In this document: one piece after another, positions 7,281 to 16,131 of the stretch
Layout: each line of letters begins with the position of its first letter
How positions within the stretch are numbered: position 1 is the first letter of the stretch
NCBI GenBank assembly: GCA_902787575.1
Contig: CADAGX010000002.1
Coordinates: 186,001 to 250,000 of the forward strand
Direction: 5' to 3'
Source of the DNA: an uncultured Bacteroidales bacterium
Lineage (GTDB): Bacteria > Bacteroidota > Bacteroidia > Bacteroidales > Bacteroidaceae
Length of the DNA stretch: 64,000 nt
Made by a program: the position numbers and the translations under genes
Notes under the pieces: model-generated
What the model saw: only the letters and a program-made list of their open reading frames with translations
Database searches by the model: none
What the model was told of the DNA's origin: nothing

Positions 7281-10200
7281 TCACTTTTTCAGAAACTTCC
7301 TGCCCTTTTGTACGGCGACGCCTCGTTGCGCTGTCGGAGCCGGGCGTCCCAGCAAGTCGTACGTGGCATCGGAGCGTTTGGACTCCGTGTCGGCCTCTAC
7401 GTTCCGAAGGCTTGTGCCTTCGCGTGTCACATATGCCGAGAAGGCTGGCACGCTTTCTGCCGACGGTTGCGGCTGCAAACTGTCGTCGAGCTGGCAGGCG
7501 GTAGCATCGCTGCTGAGCGTCGTCATCCCGAAGGTGCCGTGCAGCGTGACGTCGCCTACCTTCACCTGCGAGGGCTCCGACACGCTGATTTGTACGTGCT
7601 CCAGCGTGATGGGTGCTGCCAACACGTCGGTCGGGCGCACAGCGTAGGGCACTCCGGCACGCATCTCGTCCACTTCCGTCCATTTCATCGTCCAGTTTTC
7701 ATCGTCTGGACCTGTGGTTTTCACCTCGCTGAACTCCATAACCTGCGTTCCCGCGCCGAAAATGGTGCGGATGTCGGCTGCGTTCAGTGCGAAAGGAAGG
7801 CACACGGTGTTCCATACGCCGTTCAGGAACTGGCGGTTCAGCACTACGCGGTTGGTGTAACTGCGTGGCACAATCTGGTTGTCGGCTGCGGTGGCTTCGT
7901 AGGTGACGGGTAGGTCGGAGACTTTCCACGTGCGGAGCTGGTCGATATAGAACTTGCCATGATTCTGCCCGTTCTGTTTATTTGTCTCGGCGCCGTATCC
8001 TGATTTTACTCCCACCTCGAGGTTTTCTCCCTCGCCAACTTCGATGTCCAGCGACAACTCGCTAACGCGGCCGGTTGTCGTGTTGGCATTCAGGTTGGCG
8101 AACGTGGCAACTTCTCCTTCCGTGAGCAGATTTGGATATCTTTCCTTCGAACCATAATATTGCACGCTACATTTGTCGCCTGCCGCACCGTAGAGCCGTG
8201 CCAATCCCAGCTTGGCGTAGTAAACCCACATGCGGCCGCTCACTTCGTACACGCCGGGTGTCAGCCGTTCGGCCGGGATAATCTGGAAGAGTCTGAAGTC
8301 ATTTGGGATAACGGCTGTGGAACCTACCCATCCGGCCCATTTCAGCTCCAGATTTGCAGCATCGCTCACGCCGCCGTAACTATCTGTCCACGCGTTGGAC
8401 TGCCAGCCGAAAATTGTGCCGTTTGACGCCTCGTTCTTTGTCGTCTTCTGGTTCCAGTCGTACGTGACACCTTTCGGATCCTTCTCGAAGTTGTAGTTCA
8501 CAAGATTCTTCTCGCTGAAGCTGTCGGGCGTGTCAGCCCGCTCGGTGACTTTCTCTACGCGGAAATCATCCACCATAAAATAGCCGGCACCCGCCTTATC
8601 TACACCCTGATTTGAGCTATTCGTGCGTACGCCGAGAACCAAATCGTCTCCTTCGCGCAGATTGATGTATACCGTCATGCGCTGGAGATTTTGCGTCTTG
8701 ATGTTGTTGAAGCCGCCCGCGTGGCCGGCAAACGACGAGCGGTAATCGGTGTAGGTGAGCGCGTCGTAGCCCGAAGACGCATTGCGGTAGTACGCTTCTG
8801 TCGTCCAGTATTGCACGTTGCAATTTGTGCCGTCGCCGTTGTCGGCAAACAGACAGCTCGTTCCGTAGTAATCTTTCTCCACCCACATGCGGCAAGAAAT
8901 CTTATAGATGCCGGCTCCCAGTTTTTCTGACGGCACGCGCTGATAGAGTTTCAGAGGCTCCACAATGGTGCCTCCCGTGGCAGGTTTGCAAACGTAGGTC
9001 TGCTGTCCGTCTTTGTTGTTTGCCGCTGTACTTATGCTACGTTGCAGTGTCAGTCCAGCAGGTGCCTCGCTCCAACCCGCGGGCGGCAGTGTATTTTGGT
9101 TGAATGCTATTTCAAACGACGGGTTCTGCAACACGCGGCTTGTGATGTCGACGGCCACCGTATTGTTCGTCGCGGGCAGCGTCTCGAGTGAGTCGATTTG
9201 CAGCCCACCCTCCAATTGGCTGATGCAGCGGCTGGCGTCAACAGCCTGCACGCGACAATCGTGCTCGTCGATGGCCTGCACGGCAGCCAGCGCAGTCGTT
9301 TCTCCCAAAACCATGTACACGGGCTCCATGCGGATGCTGCCGTATGCAATGTGCGACGCCGACAAACACACCGGCACCAGCAGGTTTTTGGCCTCCGACT
9401 CGCGCGGTGTCACCGAACGATACGAGATATTATACGGGCCGGCCGTCAGATGGCGCTGGACATCTCCCTCATTTTTCACCATGCCGTTCACAACGTAGCG
9501 GCCGCAGTTGTGCGAATCCATAGTATACGCGCCCCAGGCGATTGGGTCGTTTGCTTCCTTGGTTCGCAAACAGTAATCTTCGGTCATCACCAGTCGGCCT
9601 ATCATGCGGCGCGCTTCGCGGATGTAAAGTTGCGGCGTGAAATTATGATTGTCTGTGTATTCGTCCAGCGGGTAGCCCCAGTTTAAATACTCGCTCTGTA
9701 TGTTTTTCGGCACGCGAGGGTCTGTCCACAGGATGTAGAGCAGTCCTTTTGTGTAATCCTCGTGTAGTTTTGCGATGGAGTCGCGCTGTTCGTACGTTGC
9801 CTCGGGGTAATCCCAACTGTATCCAATCATGTCGGTCGAAAAAGCACCGTTGTTATTGTTGTCTGTCTTGTATGCATTCCACGAATTCGGCCCCGAGGAA
9901 TCTTTCATGTAGCTCCATTTCAGGCAGTCTCCCGTGCCGCTCCAGCCTTTTTTCTCGAGCCAGCGGAAAAGCAGCTCGTAGCGACTCGGGTCGTAATTGT
10001 CGGGAATTTCGTCTGTGATGGGCCGGAAATTCTTTTTCGAGAGTGTTACGCGATAGTTGTAAGCCTGTATGTGATTGTCTCCCGCGCCCTTTGTTCCGAC
10101 CGACCCTTCCTGGATGCCCCATAGCAGGCCGCTGGCCGGATTTCCCTTCACCACATACGGGTCTACGCCGTCTGTAAACTGGTGTTTGTTGAGCATTTGC

Positions 10201-10841
10201 ACGCCGTTCTCGGGCTCGCCGTACTGCGACGCCGGCTCGCGCCCCACGGTGTACGAGACGCCGGCTCGTGCCATCAGGTCGCCCTCGTAGCTGCAATCCA
10301 TGAAAATCTTGGCGTAAACCGTGCGATTTGGCATCGTGCCTTTGATATCTCCGCAACTCTCCAGTTCGATGCTCACCAGCGCGTTTGATTCTTTGTTCGC
10401 CTTCACGATGCGCCACTGGCGCCACATCTCTTCTCCGTCGCGGATGCCTGCTTCGCTCAGGAATCCCTCGAATGTCGCCAACGCTACCTTAGGCTCGAAG
10501 TAAAACTGCGGCGAGGCAATGCCGTAGTGGTTGCCTATGCGACGATAGAATTCGCGCGCAAAACCTTTTATTATGCGCCGATGACTTGTGCTGTCCCCTA
10601 TGTCGGTCCATCCCAGACCACCTGCCGTCATGCCGCCTATTCGCTTTGTGGGCGACACCAGCAGCACGCTCTTTCCTTTCAGCCGCGCGGTGTATGCTGC
10701 CATGATGCCCGCAGGCGTACTGCCATAGACGCAGATATCTACGGTTTTCTGTGTGACGTCCGTCTCGGTTGCGCGTACCGCCGGTCTTAGCACGGCAAAC
10801 ATTATCAGTAACGCGATGCCGGAAATAGTATTTCTACCCAT
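7281..10841 (-). CDS. Exported FAD-dependent oxidoreductase with two carbohydrate-binding-like domains and a C-terminal surface tail
   Basis: This protein has 1,186 residues. The start MGRNTISGIALLIMF gives a signal peptide ending near residue 24. A pfam12831-type FAD_oxidored domain follows (dinucleotide-binding segment VYGSTPAGIMAAYTARLKGK near 38, then RIGGMTAGGLGWTDIG), reaching about residue 560. Two homologous beta-sandwich domains come next (about 570-770 and 780-980). They share the pattern G-Y-x2-S-x-RMWV and CxVQY. A Prevotella-type domain with GVWNTVCLPFALNAADI lies near 1005. The protein ends in YDLLGRPAPTAQRGVAVQKG-type sequence, typical of surface-exported Prevotella proteins. 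It probably oxidises a sugar or glycan-linked substrate outside the cell; this is inference. An upstream in-frame start would cross the promoter and a terminator, so it is rejected. Confidence 0.85.
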   Translation of the reverse strand: MGRNTISGIALLIMFAVLRPAVRATETDVTQKTVDICVYGSTPAGIMAAYTARLKGKSVLLVSPTKRIGGMTAGGLGWTDIGDSTSHRRIIKGFAREFYRRIGNHYGIASPQFYFEPKVALATFEGFLSEAGIRDGEEMWRQWRIVKANKESNALVSIELESCGDIKGTMPNRTVYAKIFMDCSYEGDLMARAGVSYTVGREPASQYGEPENGVQMLNKHQFTDGVDPYVVKGNPASGLLWGIQEGSVGTKGAGDNHIQAYNYRVTLSKKNFRPITDEIPDNYDPSRYELLFRWLEKKGWSGTGDCLKWSYMKDSSGPNSWNAYKTDNNNNGAFSTDMIGYSWDYPEATYEQRDSIAKLHEDYTKGLLYILWTDPRVPKNIQSEYLNWGYPLDEYTDNHNFTPQLYIREARRMIGRLVMTEDYCLRTKEANDPIAWGAYTMDSHNCGRYVVNGMVKNEGDVQRHLTAGPYNISYRSVTPRESEAKNLLVPVCLSASHIAYGSIRMEPVYMVLGETTALAAVQAIDEHDCRVQAVDASRCISQLEGGLQIDSLETLPATNNTVAVDITSRVLQNPSFEIAFNQNTLPPAGWSEAPAGLTLQRSISTAANNKDGQQTYVCKPATGGTIVEPLKLYQRVPSEKLGAGIYKISCRMWVEKDYYGTSCLFADNGDGTNCNVQYWTTEAYYRNASSGYDALTYTDYRSSFAGHAGGFNNIKTQNLQRMTVYINLREGDDLVLGVRTNSSNQGVDKAGAGYFMVDDFRVEKVTERADTPDSFSEKNLVNYNFEKDPKGVTYDWNQKTTKNEASNGTIFGWQSNAWTDSYGGVSDAANLELKWAGWVGSTAVIPNDFRLFQIIPAERLTPGVYEVSGRMWVYYAKLGLARLYGAAGDKCSVQYYGSKERYPNLLTEGEVATFANLNANTTTGRVSELSLDIEVGEGENLEVGVKSGYGAETNKQNGQNHGKFYIDQLRTWKVSDLPVTYEATAADNQIVPRSYTNRVVLNRQFLNGVWNTVCLPFALNAADIRTIFGAGTQVMEFSEVKTTGPDDENWTMKWTEVDEMRAGVPYAVRPTDVLAAPITLEHVQISVSEPSQVKVGDVTLHGTFGMTTLSSDATACQLDDSLQPQPSAESVPAFSAYVTREGTSLRNVEADTESKRSDATYDLLGRPAPTAQRGVAVQKGRKFLKK

Positions 10842-10894
10842 ACGATTCTTGTATTTATTTGTCGAAATTCTCGTTTTTATGTGTACTTTCTCGG

Positions 10895-10902
10895 CAAAGG
10901 TA
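10895..10902 (-). promoter_or_regulatory. -7 box (TACCTTTG) for the FAD oxidoreductase gene
   Basis: On the minus strand TACCTTTG lies about 53 nt before the ATG at 10841. The leader is AT-rich and has no obvious structure. Confidence 0.65.
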
Positions 10903-10929
10903 GTGTAAAAACACGAAATACAAAAGAAA

Positions 10930-10970
10930 GCGCGAAAAAAAGTACGAGGCGGCATTCGGATTGCCGCCTC
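10930..10970 (-). terminator. Hairpin terminator of the nine-gene minus-strand run
   Basis: On the minus strand GAGGCGGCA pairs with TGCCGCCTC around a 7-nt loop and is followed by GTACTTTTTTT. It lies about 70 nt after the C10 protease stop codon and just upstream of the next gene's promoter. Confidence 0.8.
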
Positions 10971-10986
10971 GCCGTTTCTGAAAAAC

Positions 10987-11036
10987 TGCCTTGTGGGAAA
11001 AATTTTCCCACCCGTGGTATTTTTTCTGCCACAGGC
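10987..11036 (-). repeat. Dispersed 3'-end repeat, second copy of the element near 1009-1061
   Basis: On the minus strand this reads CCTGTGGCAGAAAAAATACC and continues into GTGGGAAAA-T-TTTTCCCAC, a perfect 19-bp hairpin (10993-11011). The plus-strand sequence from about 1009 has the same order of parts: CCTGTGGCA, an A-run, a GTG-rich arm, AATTTTC and CCCACA. Both copies follow the 3' end of a gene. Confidence 0.6.
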
Positions 11037-11041
11037 GAGAA

Positions 11042-12154
11042 TTATTTTGCGGGCTGTATGCCCACCACGCCACTCACGAGGAATGTGTGCTCGCCCATCT
11101 TCGTAGTGGGCGTGATGAGTCGGAACCATCCGTTTGCCACGCCTCCCCAGCCGAGATTGAAGTGTAGATACTCGTCAAACACGCCGTCGGCTACAAAGAT
11201 ATGTTGGTTGTCGCAGAGGATGCACGGCCGTCCTGCCTCCACTTCGTGCCGCACGTATTCCACCAGTTCGCCTTCGGCAATTCCGCCCACCAGCCGTGCC
11301 GTCTCGGCGTACCCGAAGTGCTGCGTCAGTGCTTCCCTGTAGTATTTCATTTTCGTCAGGGTGGTTTTTGTGCCGTAAACCGAGTGGAGCGCGATGCCGC
11401 ACATCCTGATGAGCGGTGCCAGCGTCAGCGTATCGCGGTCGTGCCAGCCGTAGCTGTCTTTCAGCCCGTCCCATCCGAGTTTTACGCCTTCCATTTCGAC
11501 ACAGATGCGTTTCCCCTCGTCGGTTTCGTACTGACATGTTCCGCGGGCCACCTCCGGGAAACGGTGGAAGTACATCACCTGTCCCAGCGCCACGGCGCCG
11601 CAACCGCTCACCACGGGCGCGGTCTGTCCCGCGAACACGTCGTGCAACCCGAACTGCCGCCATGCAATTTGTCGCAAAAGGGGCACCACACGTGCAGATG
11701 CCTGCTTTGTTTCCAGCGATGCCTCGGGTGGCAGCACTCCTCGGCTCATCCAGACGAGCAGGCTGTCGTACTTCTGAATCATTTTTTTGAAAGGTGCCGG
11801 CCGCGAGACTGACCCGTAGCGACTGCCGATAGTAAACGCCAAAATGCGCTCGCTGACGAGATGCACGAACGAGTCTCGCACGACGAGAAAAAATTTCGTC
11901 CCCATCTCGTCGTGCAGAAAGGCCAGTCGCGGCGAGACGGCCTCGGCACGCAAGCCTAGTATCTGCAGGTTGGAGCCGCGCTGCTGTACGAAGTCCTGCA
12001 CATAGTGCACAGCCTCCTGCTGCTCGCCTTGCGGCAGTGCAATCCATTCGGCGCGCGGTTTCTGGTCCGGCGCCTTAGGCTTTTTCCTTCCTGCCGCCAC
12101 AGCGGGCAGACATAGCAGGGCGGAAAGCAAGATGCAGGCGGCTCTTTCTCGCAT
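11042..12154 (-). CDS. C10-family (streptopain-like) cysteine protease, exported
   Basis: This protein has 370 residues with a signal peptide (MRERAACILLSALLCLPAVAAG). The C10 catalytic cysteine is in VVSGCGAVALGQVMYF (Cys185). The catalytic histidine is in NQHIFVADG (His318), followed by the conserved NLGWGGVANGWF. The region between the signal peptide and Cys185 is long enough for a propeptide, as in SpeB. The ATG overlaps the stop codon of the upstream lipoprotein gene by one base (TAATG), so I take it over an in-frame start 15 codons further upstream. In Bacteroides fragilis, C10 proteases sit next to small exported inhibitors; the overlapping upstream lipoprotein could have that role here. 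Confidence 0.9.
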   Translation of the reverse strand: MRERAACILLSALLCLPAVAAGRKKPKAPDQKPRAEWIALPQGEQQEAVHYVQDFVQQRGSNLQILGLRAEAVSPRLAFLHDEMGTKFFLVVRDSFVHLVSERILAFTIGSRYGSVSRPAPFKKMIQKYDSLLVWMSRGVLPPEASLETKQASARVVPLLRQIAWRQFGLHDVFAGQTAPVVSGCGAVALGQVMYFHRFPEVARGTCQYETDEGKRICVEMEGVKLGWDGLKDSYGWHDRDTLTLAPLIRMCGIALHSVYGTKTTLTKMKYYREALTQHFGYAETARLVGGIAEGELVEYVRHEVEAGRPCILCDNQHIFVADGVFDEYLHFNLGWGGVANGWFRLITPTTKMGEHTFLVSGVVGIQPAK

Positions 12155-12666
12155 TACTTGGGCAAGTTTTCTTTCGCGCTCAGCCAGTGGTCTTCCCATT
12201 CATAGGGGAAATCATCCACGCGCCACTCGTTTTCTTCGTGTACCAAAGAGAGATAGACGTCGTGCAGCGAGCCGCAGTTTTGCAGACAAACCTTCACCCA
12301 CGCCGTGTCGGCGCCCAGTTTCTTATAGAGCGTCACGTCGTAGAGCGCCAAGTCGGTGTCCCAGTCTTGCGCCGACAGCCATGGGTCGTAGTCGATGGCG
12401 CTGGCGTTTCCCGTCTGACTTGCCTCGGCCATGTCTGCCTCGCGTCGGCGCAGCCATTCCTGCGAGCAGTATTTCTTTTCTGCGCTCCATTCAGTTTCGT
12501 GCATCGCCTCACCCGAGAGGTAGTGAGGCAGCAAATCCTCGTAGATGGCCTTCACCGTCTCTGTGGGCGACACGGCAGCTTCGCCCTCGGCCGTAGTTTT
12601 CTTGTGCGTGCAGGCTGCCATCAGGCAGACTGCGGCCAGCAGCAGAAATATTGGCTGTTGTCTCAT
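12154..12666 (-). CDS. NTF2-like (DUF3828-like) lipoprotein paired with the C10 protease
   Basis: This 170-residue lipoprotein has lipobox MAAC (Cys19). A helical segment (VKAIYEDLLPHYL) and a short alpha+beta domain ending in LVHEENEWRVDDFPYEWEDH resemble the NTF2-like DUF3828 lipoproteins. No catalytic residues are obvious. Its stop codon overlaps the protease start, so translation is coupled. It lies 12 bp after the esterase gene. A chaperone or inhibitor of the protease is a reasonable guess from position only. Confidence 0.75.
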   Translation of the reverse strand: MRQQPIFLLLAAVCLMAACTHKKTTAEGEAAVSPTETVKAIYEDLLPHYLSGEAMHETEWSAEKKYCSQEWLRRREADMAEASQTGNASAIDYDPWLSAQDWDTDLALYDVTLYKKLGADTAWVKVCLQNCGSLHDVYLSLVHEENEWRVDDFPYEWEDHWLSAKENLPK

Positions 12667-12678
12667 CTCTTTCTGCCT

Positions 12679-13542
12679 TTATTTCACGTATTTGCTGAAG
12701 AAGGACCACACTTCCTCGCCCGTGTCGATGTCGTCTGTGTGCCATTTATGTCCGGCTCCCACCACTTCGTAGAGCCACACGTCGCAGCCCGTAGGACCGC
12801 CCGTGAAGCGATGTTTTATCACGGGGTGCCCGTCCTTTTTCAGACTCTCCACGCGTTCTGTCTCCTCGTGCGTGCAGCGATTCTTCGCCACCCAGTATCC
12901 CACGGCCAGCGGCACGGGCATGTATGCGCCCCAGCCGCCTTTGTTTTCCAGGTCGCCGCCCCACTCAGAAGTGTGGTCAGCCGTGCCATGCACCTCCATG
13001 ACAGGTATCGGACGTTTTGCCTCGAGTTGCGAATACATCCACTCCATGGTAAGTCCGGCAATGGGAGCCACGGCTTTGAAAGTTTTCTGCTTGTTATTGA
13101 ACGCCATCAAGTAACACATCTCGCCTCCGTTCGACATGCCAGTGAGAAAAGTATTCGTGCGGCTCAGTTTGTGACGCTTCTGCACGTGTTGTGCTATGCG
13201 ACACAGTGCTTTCACGTCGTCTTGTTTCCATCCTGCCTGCGAAGGATAACCCACGTTCCAGCTGGGTTTTCCTTTCGGGTCGCGCAAGCCCTGCGGTATG
13301 CAGACTGCAAACCCGTGGCGTTTGGCAGCCGCAACCATAGGATTCTCGCGCCAAATCGAACCGCCGTAACCATGTAGCACCACCACAAGCGGAGCTTCTT
13401 CCTTTATTCCCTCGGGCAGGAACGTCACAAAGCGACGCATCTTGCCGTCCACACGCAGTGAATCTTTCACGAAAGTCTGTGCGCTTATTGCCGAACAGCA
13501 GAGTAGGCACATCAACATCACAAATGTCTTCTTCGTCTTCAT
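12679..13542 (-). CDS. PHB-depolymerase/feruloyl-esterase-like alpha/beta hydrolase, exported
   Basis: This 287-residue protein has a signal peptide (MKTKKTFVMLMCLLCCSAISA). It shows the fold marks of the LpqC/PHB depolymerase family: oxyanion loop VVVLHGYGGS, nucleophile elbow GMSNGG (Ser137), Asp189 in EVHGTADHTS and His265 in GAGHKWH. Relatives cleave ester links in plant polysaccharides (feruloyl or acetyl groups) or polyesters. The neighbouring secreted GH29 and protease genes favour a role in glycan or wall degradation. The substrate is unproven. Confidence 0.88.
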   Translation of the reverse strand: MKTKKTFVMLMCLLCCSAISAQTFVKDSLRVDGKMRRFVTFLPEGIKEEAPLVVVLHGYGGSIWRENPMVAAAKRHGFAVCIPQGLRDPKGKPSWNVGYPSQAGWKQDDVKALCRIAQHVQKRHKLSRTNTFLTGMSNGGEMCYLMAFNNKQKTFKAVAPIAGLTMEWMYSQLEAKRPIPVMEVHGTADHTSEWGGDLENKGGWGAYMPVPLAVGYWVAKNRCTHEETERVESLKKDGHPVIKHRFTGGPTGCDVWLYEVVGAGHKWHTDDIDTGEEVWSFFSKYVK

Positions 13543-13589
13543 CAGTTTTCTTTTTTCTAATTAGGTTAATATTTTGTTTCTTCTTATTT

Positions 13590-14711
13590 CTATTTTCCGA
13601 TGGCATCTTTCTCCCACGGCGTGAAGTCGCGTGCCGAGGCGCGCCACGTGGAATCTGGCATGTACCACCAGAGACTACGGAAATACGCGTCGAGTTCCTT
13701 GTCGCGGAACACGTATCCGCGGTGCGCGTAAGGCAGGTTGCGCAGCAGTCGCTTGTCGTCAGTGATGGGATAGACTGCGCCAATGCTGTATATCAAGTTC
13801 TTTCCTCGGTCGTAGAACAGCCAGGGATTTTCGTGCTCCCAGTTCATAAGTATGTCGGCTGAGCGTAAATTCAGTTCTCCCCGCGGGCAGAAATTGGCAC
13901 AATGCCACTCCAGCGTTCCGTTGCGTAGCGTCACCTCCGTGGCCGAGGCCTCATCGTATTTTACGTGTCGCGTCTTGCCCATGCCCTCCGTCACGCGGAA
14001 AGGTGCCTTGCTGAACGTGCTGTCGCCCAGAATGCAGAAGTGCTTGGCTGTGCGGGGCGTGCGAATGCGCAGCACGAAGTCGTCTATCTTGCGGTTGGCC
14101 CATCGCGTGGCCGGTGTGAGCTTATACGGTACGGAGAAGCACGTTCCCATGCCGAAGGATGCATCGTAGCAATAAGTATGGTGCACCACATTCTTGCCCT
14201 GTCGGAAGTGGGCGCTGAAATAGTAAGCGCAGGCCACCTCTATGACGCTGTCCGCCTTGTGATTGACAAACGCGCTACCAAAGTTTTCCCAGTCGGGCGA
14301 CGCCATGATGTCCTTGATGTTTTTTATTTTCTGCAGCCCGATTTGCAGGATGTCGGGTTTCACCACGGCCGTCCGGAAGGCGAGCGTCTTGTTGTTGAGT
14401 GTGACGTGGAAGTTGTGGATGTATGGATGCTTGCCGTCCGGCGCGATGGCGTCGCCGTTTTCAGAGGGCGCATCGGCTTCGAAGCCCATCAAAACTGTCT
14501 TTTCCGGCCCTCGGTTCCACAGTTCGTAAAGCACGTCTACGCGCGTGCGGCCGTCGTCCGTCAGGTCGATGGTGAGCACTTCTCGCGTTATGGCTATGTC
14601 GTTTTCGTTCAGCGGCACCAACTGGTTGCCGCTGCCAAAGTAGACGCTGTCGTTGGCGCGTGTCAGAGCGATGATGCAGAGCGTGAGGAGTAGGATTGCC
14701 AGTTTTCTCAT
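13590..14711 (-). CDS. Exported YARHG-domain protein, function unknown
   Basis: This 373-residue protein has a signal peptide (MRKLAILLLTLCIIALTRA). A long beta-rich N-terminal region has motifs such as VLYELWNRGPEKTVLMGFEA, recalling the DUF4424 group. The C-terminal YARHG domain (LRNLPYAHRGYVFRDKELDA, then YFRSLWWYMPDSTW) is a small extracytoplasmic module of unknown function common in peptidase- and wall-associated proteins. A GTG 11 codons upstream, directly after the rmuC stop, is possible, but the ATG gives a clean signal peptide. The 34-bp gap to rmuC suggests co-transcription. Confidence 0.85.
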   Translation of the reverse strand: MRKLAILLLTLCIIALTRANDSVYFGSGNQLVPLNENDIAITREVLTIDLTDDGRTRVDVLYELWNRGPEKTVLMGFEADAPSENGDAIAPDGKHPYIHNFHVTLNNKTLAFRTAVVKPDILQIGLQKIKNIKDIMASPDWENFGSAFVNHKADSVIEVACAYYFSAHFRQGKNVVHHTYCYDASFGMGTCFSVPYKLTPATRWANRKIDDFVLRIRTPRTAKHFCILGDSTFSKAPFRVTEGMGKTRHVKYDEASATEVTLRNGTLEWHCANFCPRGELNLRSADILMNWEHENPWLFYDRGKNLIYSIGAVYPITDDKRLLRNLPYAHRGYVFRDKELDAYFRSLWWYMPDSTWRASARDFTPWEKDAIGK

Positions 14712-14745
14712 TTTACTTTTTTTCGTGTGCTTTTTTCCGTGCACC

Positions 14746-16095
14746 TCATTCCGTTTTGTCTGCGATGAGCGATTCCGAGTCAGGCAAAGGATTTTTCTTG
14801 CGGTTCTCCTGTGCGCCGAACTTCAGCAGGTTTCGCGCTGCAGTGGTAATGCTCTGTCCTGAGTCGGCCGTCACTCGGCTGAGGTCGTCGAAGGCGCGGC
14901 GCGTTTTCGTTAGCATGTCATCCACGTGAGCAAAGCGGTCGGCAAAGTTCTGCACGCGTTCCACAATCGAGTTGGCGCACTTCATAATGTTTTCCTGATT
15001 CTCCACTTGCTTCACTTGCTTCCATGTCAGTTCCAATACGCGCAGTGTCATGTAGAGATTCTGGCTTCCGGAAATCACGACTCCCTGGTCGTAAGCGTCC
15101 TTCCAGAGCGTCGCGTCGTTCAGAAGTGCGAGTTGCAGCGCACTTTCCTGGAATACATACATCAGTACGAAGTCGAGTTTCGCACCCGCGCGCGTGTACC
15201 TATAATATTGTTTCTGTGCCAATTCTTTCACGTGAGCGCGCATACTCTGCAGATGTCGCCGCAATGCCTCGCTCCGCTCCTCGTCGTTCTGTGCGTTCTG
15301 ATAGTCCACAAATGCGGTGAAGGACATCTTACTGTCGATTACCACGTCGCGTTGGTCGGGAAAGTGCAGCACGACGTCGGGAATCAAGCGGTGGCCGGCA
15401 GCATCCTGCACGCTGTTGCCATGGTCGTCGCGCATGGTAGTCTGCTCCTCGAACTGCAAACCTTCCTCCAGGCCCATGTCTTCGAGAATCTGATGAAGCC
15501 GCAGCTCACCAAAGTCGCCTTGCACTTTGTTTTCTCCGGTCAGCGCCTGTGCCAGTCGCTCTGTCTGTGCGCCCATTGCCTTTTCGCGTTCCCAGTTCGA
15601 GCGGATGGAAGCGTCGAGACGTTCCAATGAAACGGTGTGATCGCGTCTCATTTGTTCGCTTTCGGCACGCATCTGGCGAAGATTCTCTTGCAGCGGCGTC
15701 AGTATGACACTCAACTGCTCGCGGTTTACCTGCGAGAGTTCCTGTGCGCGCTCTTTCAAGATGCGCTCGCTCGTGGTGTTCATCTGTTCGCGCATGAGGG
15801 CCAACTGCTGCTGCATTTGTTCCGCTTGCTGCTGTTCGCGGTTTTCCTGCTCGCGCCGCCAGTCGTCCATCTGCTGACGCTGCCGTTCGTTTTCTGCGGC
15901 GTGCCTCTGTTCGGTTTCAGCCTGCTTTTTCTGCGCTTCGGCGAGACGTTGCTCGTATTGCTCCTGCATGTTTTTCGTCTGCTGGTCGGCCATCTGTATA
16001 CGCTCGCGTGCCGAAATCTTCTGCTGGTGCAGGACAACCCACATGGGCACAGCACCCAAGACAAGTCCGAAGAGGATGTAAACAATTACCATCAT
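14746..16095 (-). CDS. rmuC: RmuC-family DNA recombination protein
   Basis: This 449-residue protein has an N-terminal membrane span (MMVIVYILFGLVLGAVPMWV). A long Gln/Glu-rich coiled coil follows (about 25-185), then the RmuC nuclease-like domain. That domain has NKVQGDFGELRLHQILEDMG, DVVLHFPDQRDVVIDSKMSF and VLELTWKQVKQVENQENIM. Escherichia coli RmuC limits inversions at short inverted repeats and is thought to be a restriction-endonuclease-like enzyme. That role is of interest here because the window is rich in palindromic repeats. It lies between ispG and the YARHG gene in a closely packed run. Confidence 0.93.
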   Translation of the reverse strand: MMVIVYILFGLVLGAVPMWVVLHQQKISARERIQMADQQTKNMQEQYEQRLAEAQKKQAETEQRHAAENERQRQQMDDWRREQENREQQQAEQMQQQLALMREQMNTTSERILKERAQELSQVNREQLSVILTPLQENLRQMRAESEQMRRDHTVSLERLDASIRSNWEREKAMGAQTERLAQALTGENKVQGDFGELRLHQILEDMGLEEGLQFEEQTTMRDDHGNSVQDAAGHRLIPDVVLHFPDQRDVVIDSKMSFTAFVDYQNAQNDEERSEALRRHLQSMRAHVKELAQKQYYRYTRAGAKLDFVLMYVFQESALQLALLNDATLWKDAYDQGVVISGSQNLYMTLRVLELTWKQVKQVENQENIMKCANSIVERVQNFADRFAHVDDMLTKTRRAFDDLSRVTADSGQSITTAARNLLKFGAQENRKKNPLPDSESLIADKTE

Positions 16096-16131
16096 GTCAG
16101 TTTCTCGTTTCCGTGTGTCGTTTTCCAGTTT

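Noticed and set aside
10842-11129. A 96-codon N-terminal extension of the FAD oxidoreductase
   Set aside because: It would cross the -7 promoter box, a terminator hairpin and the dispersed repeat. The ATG at 10841 gives a proper signal peptide.
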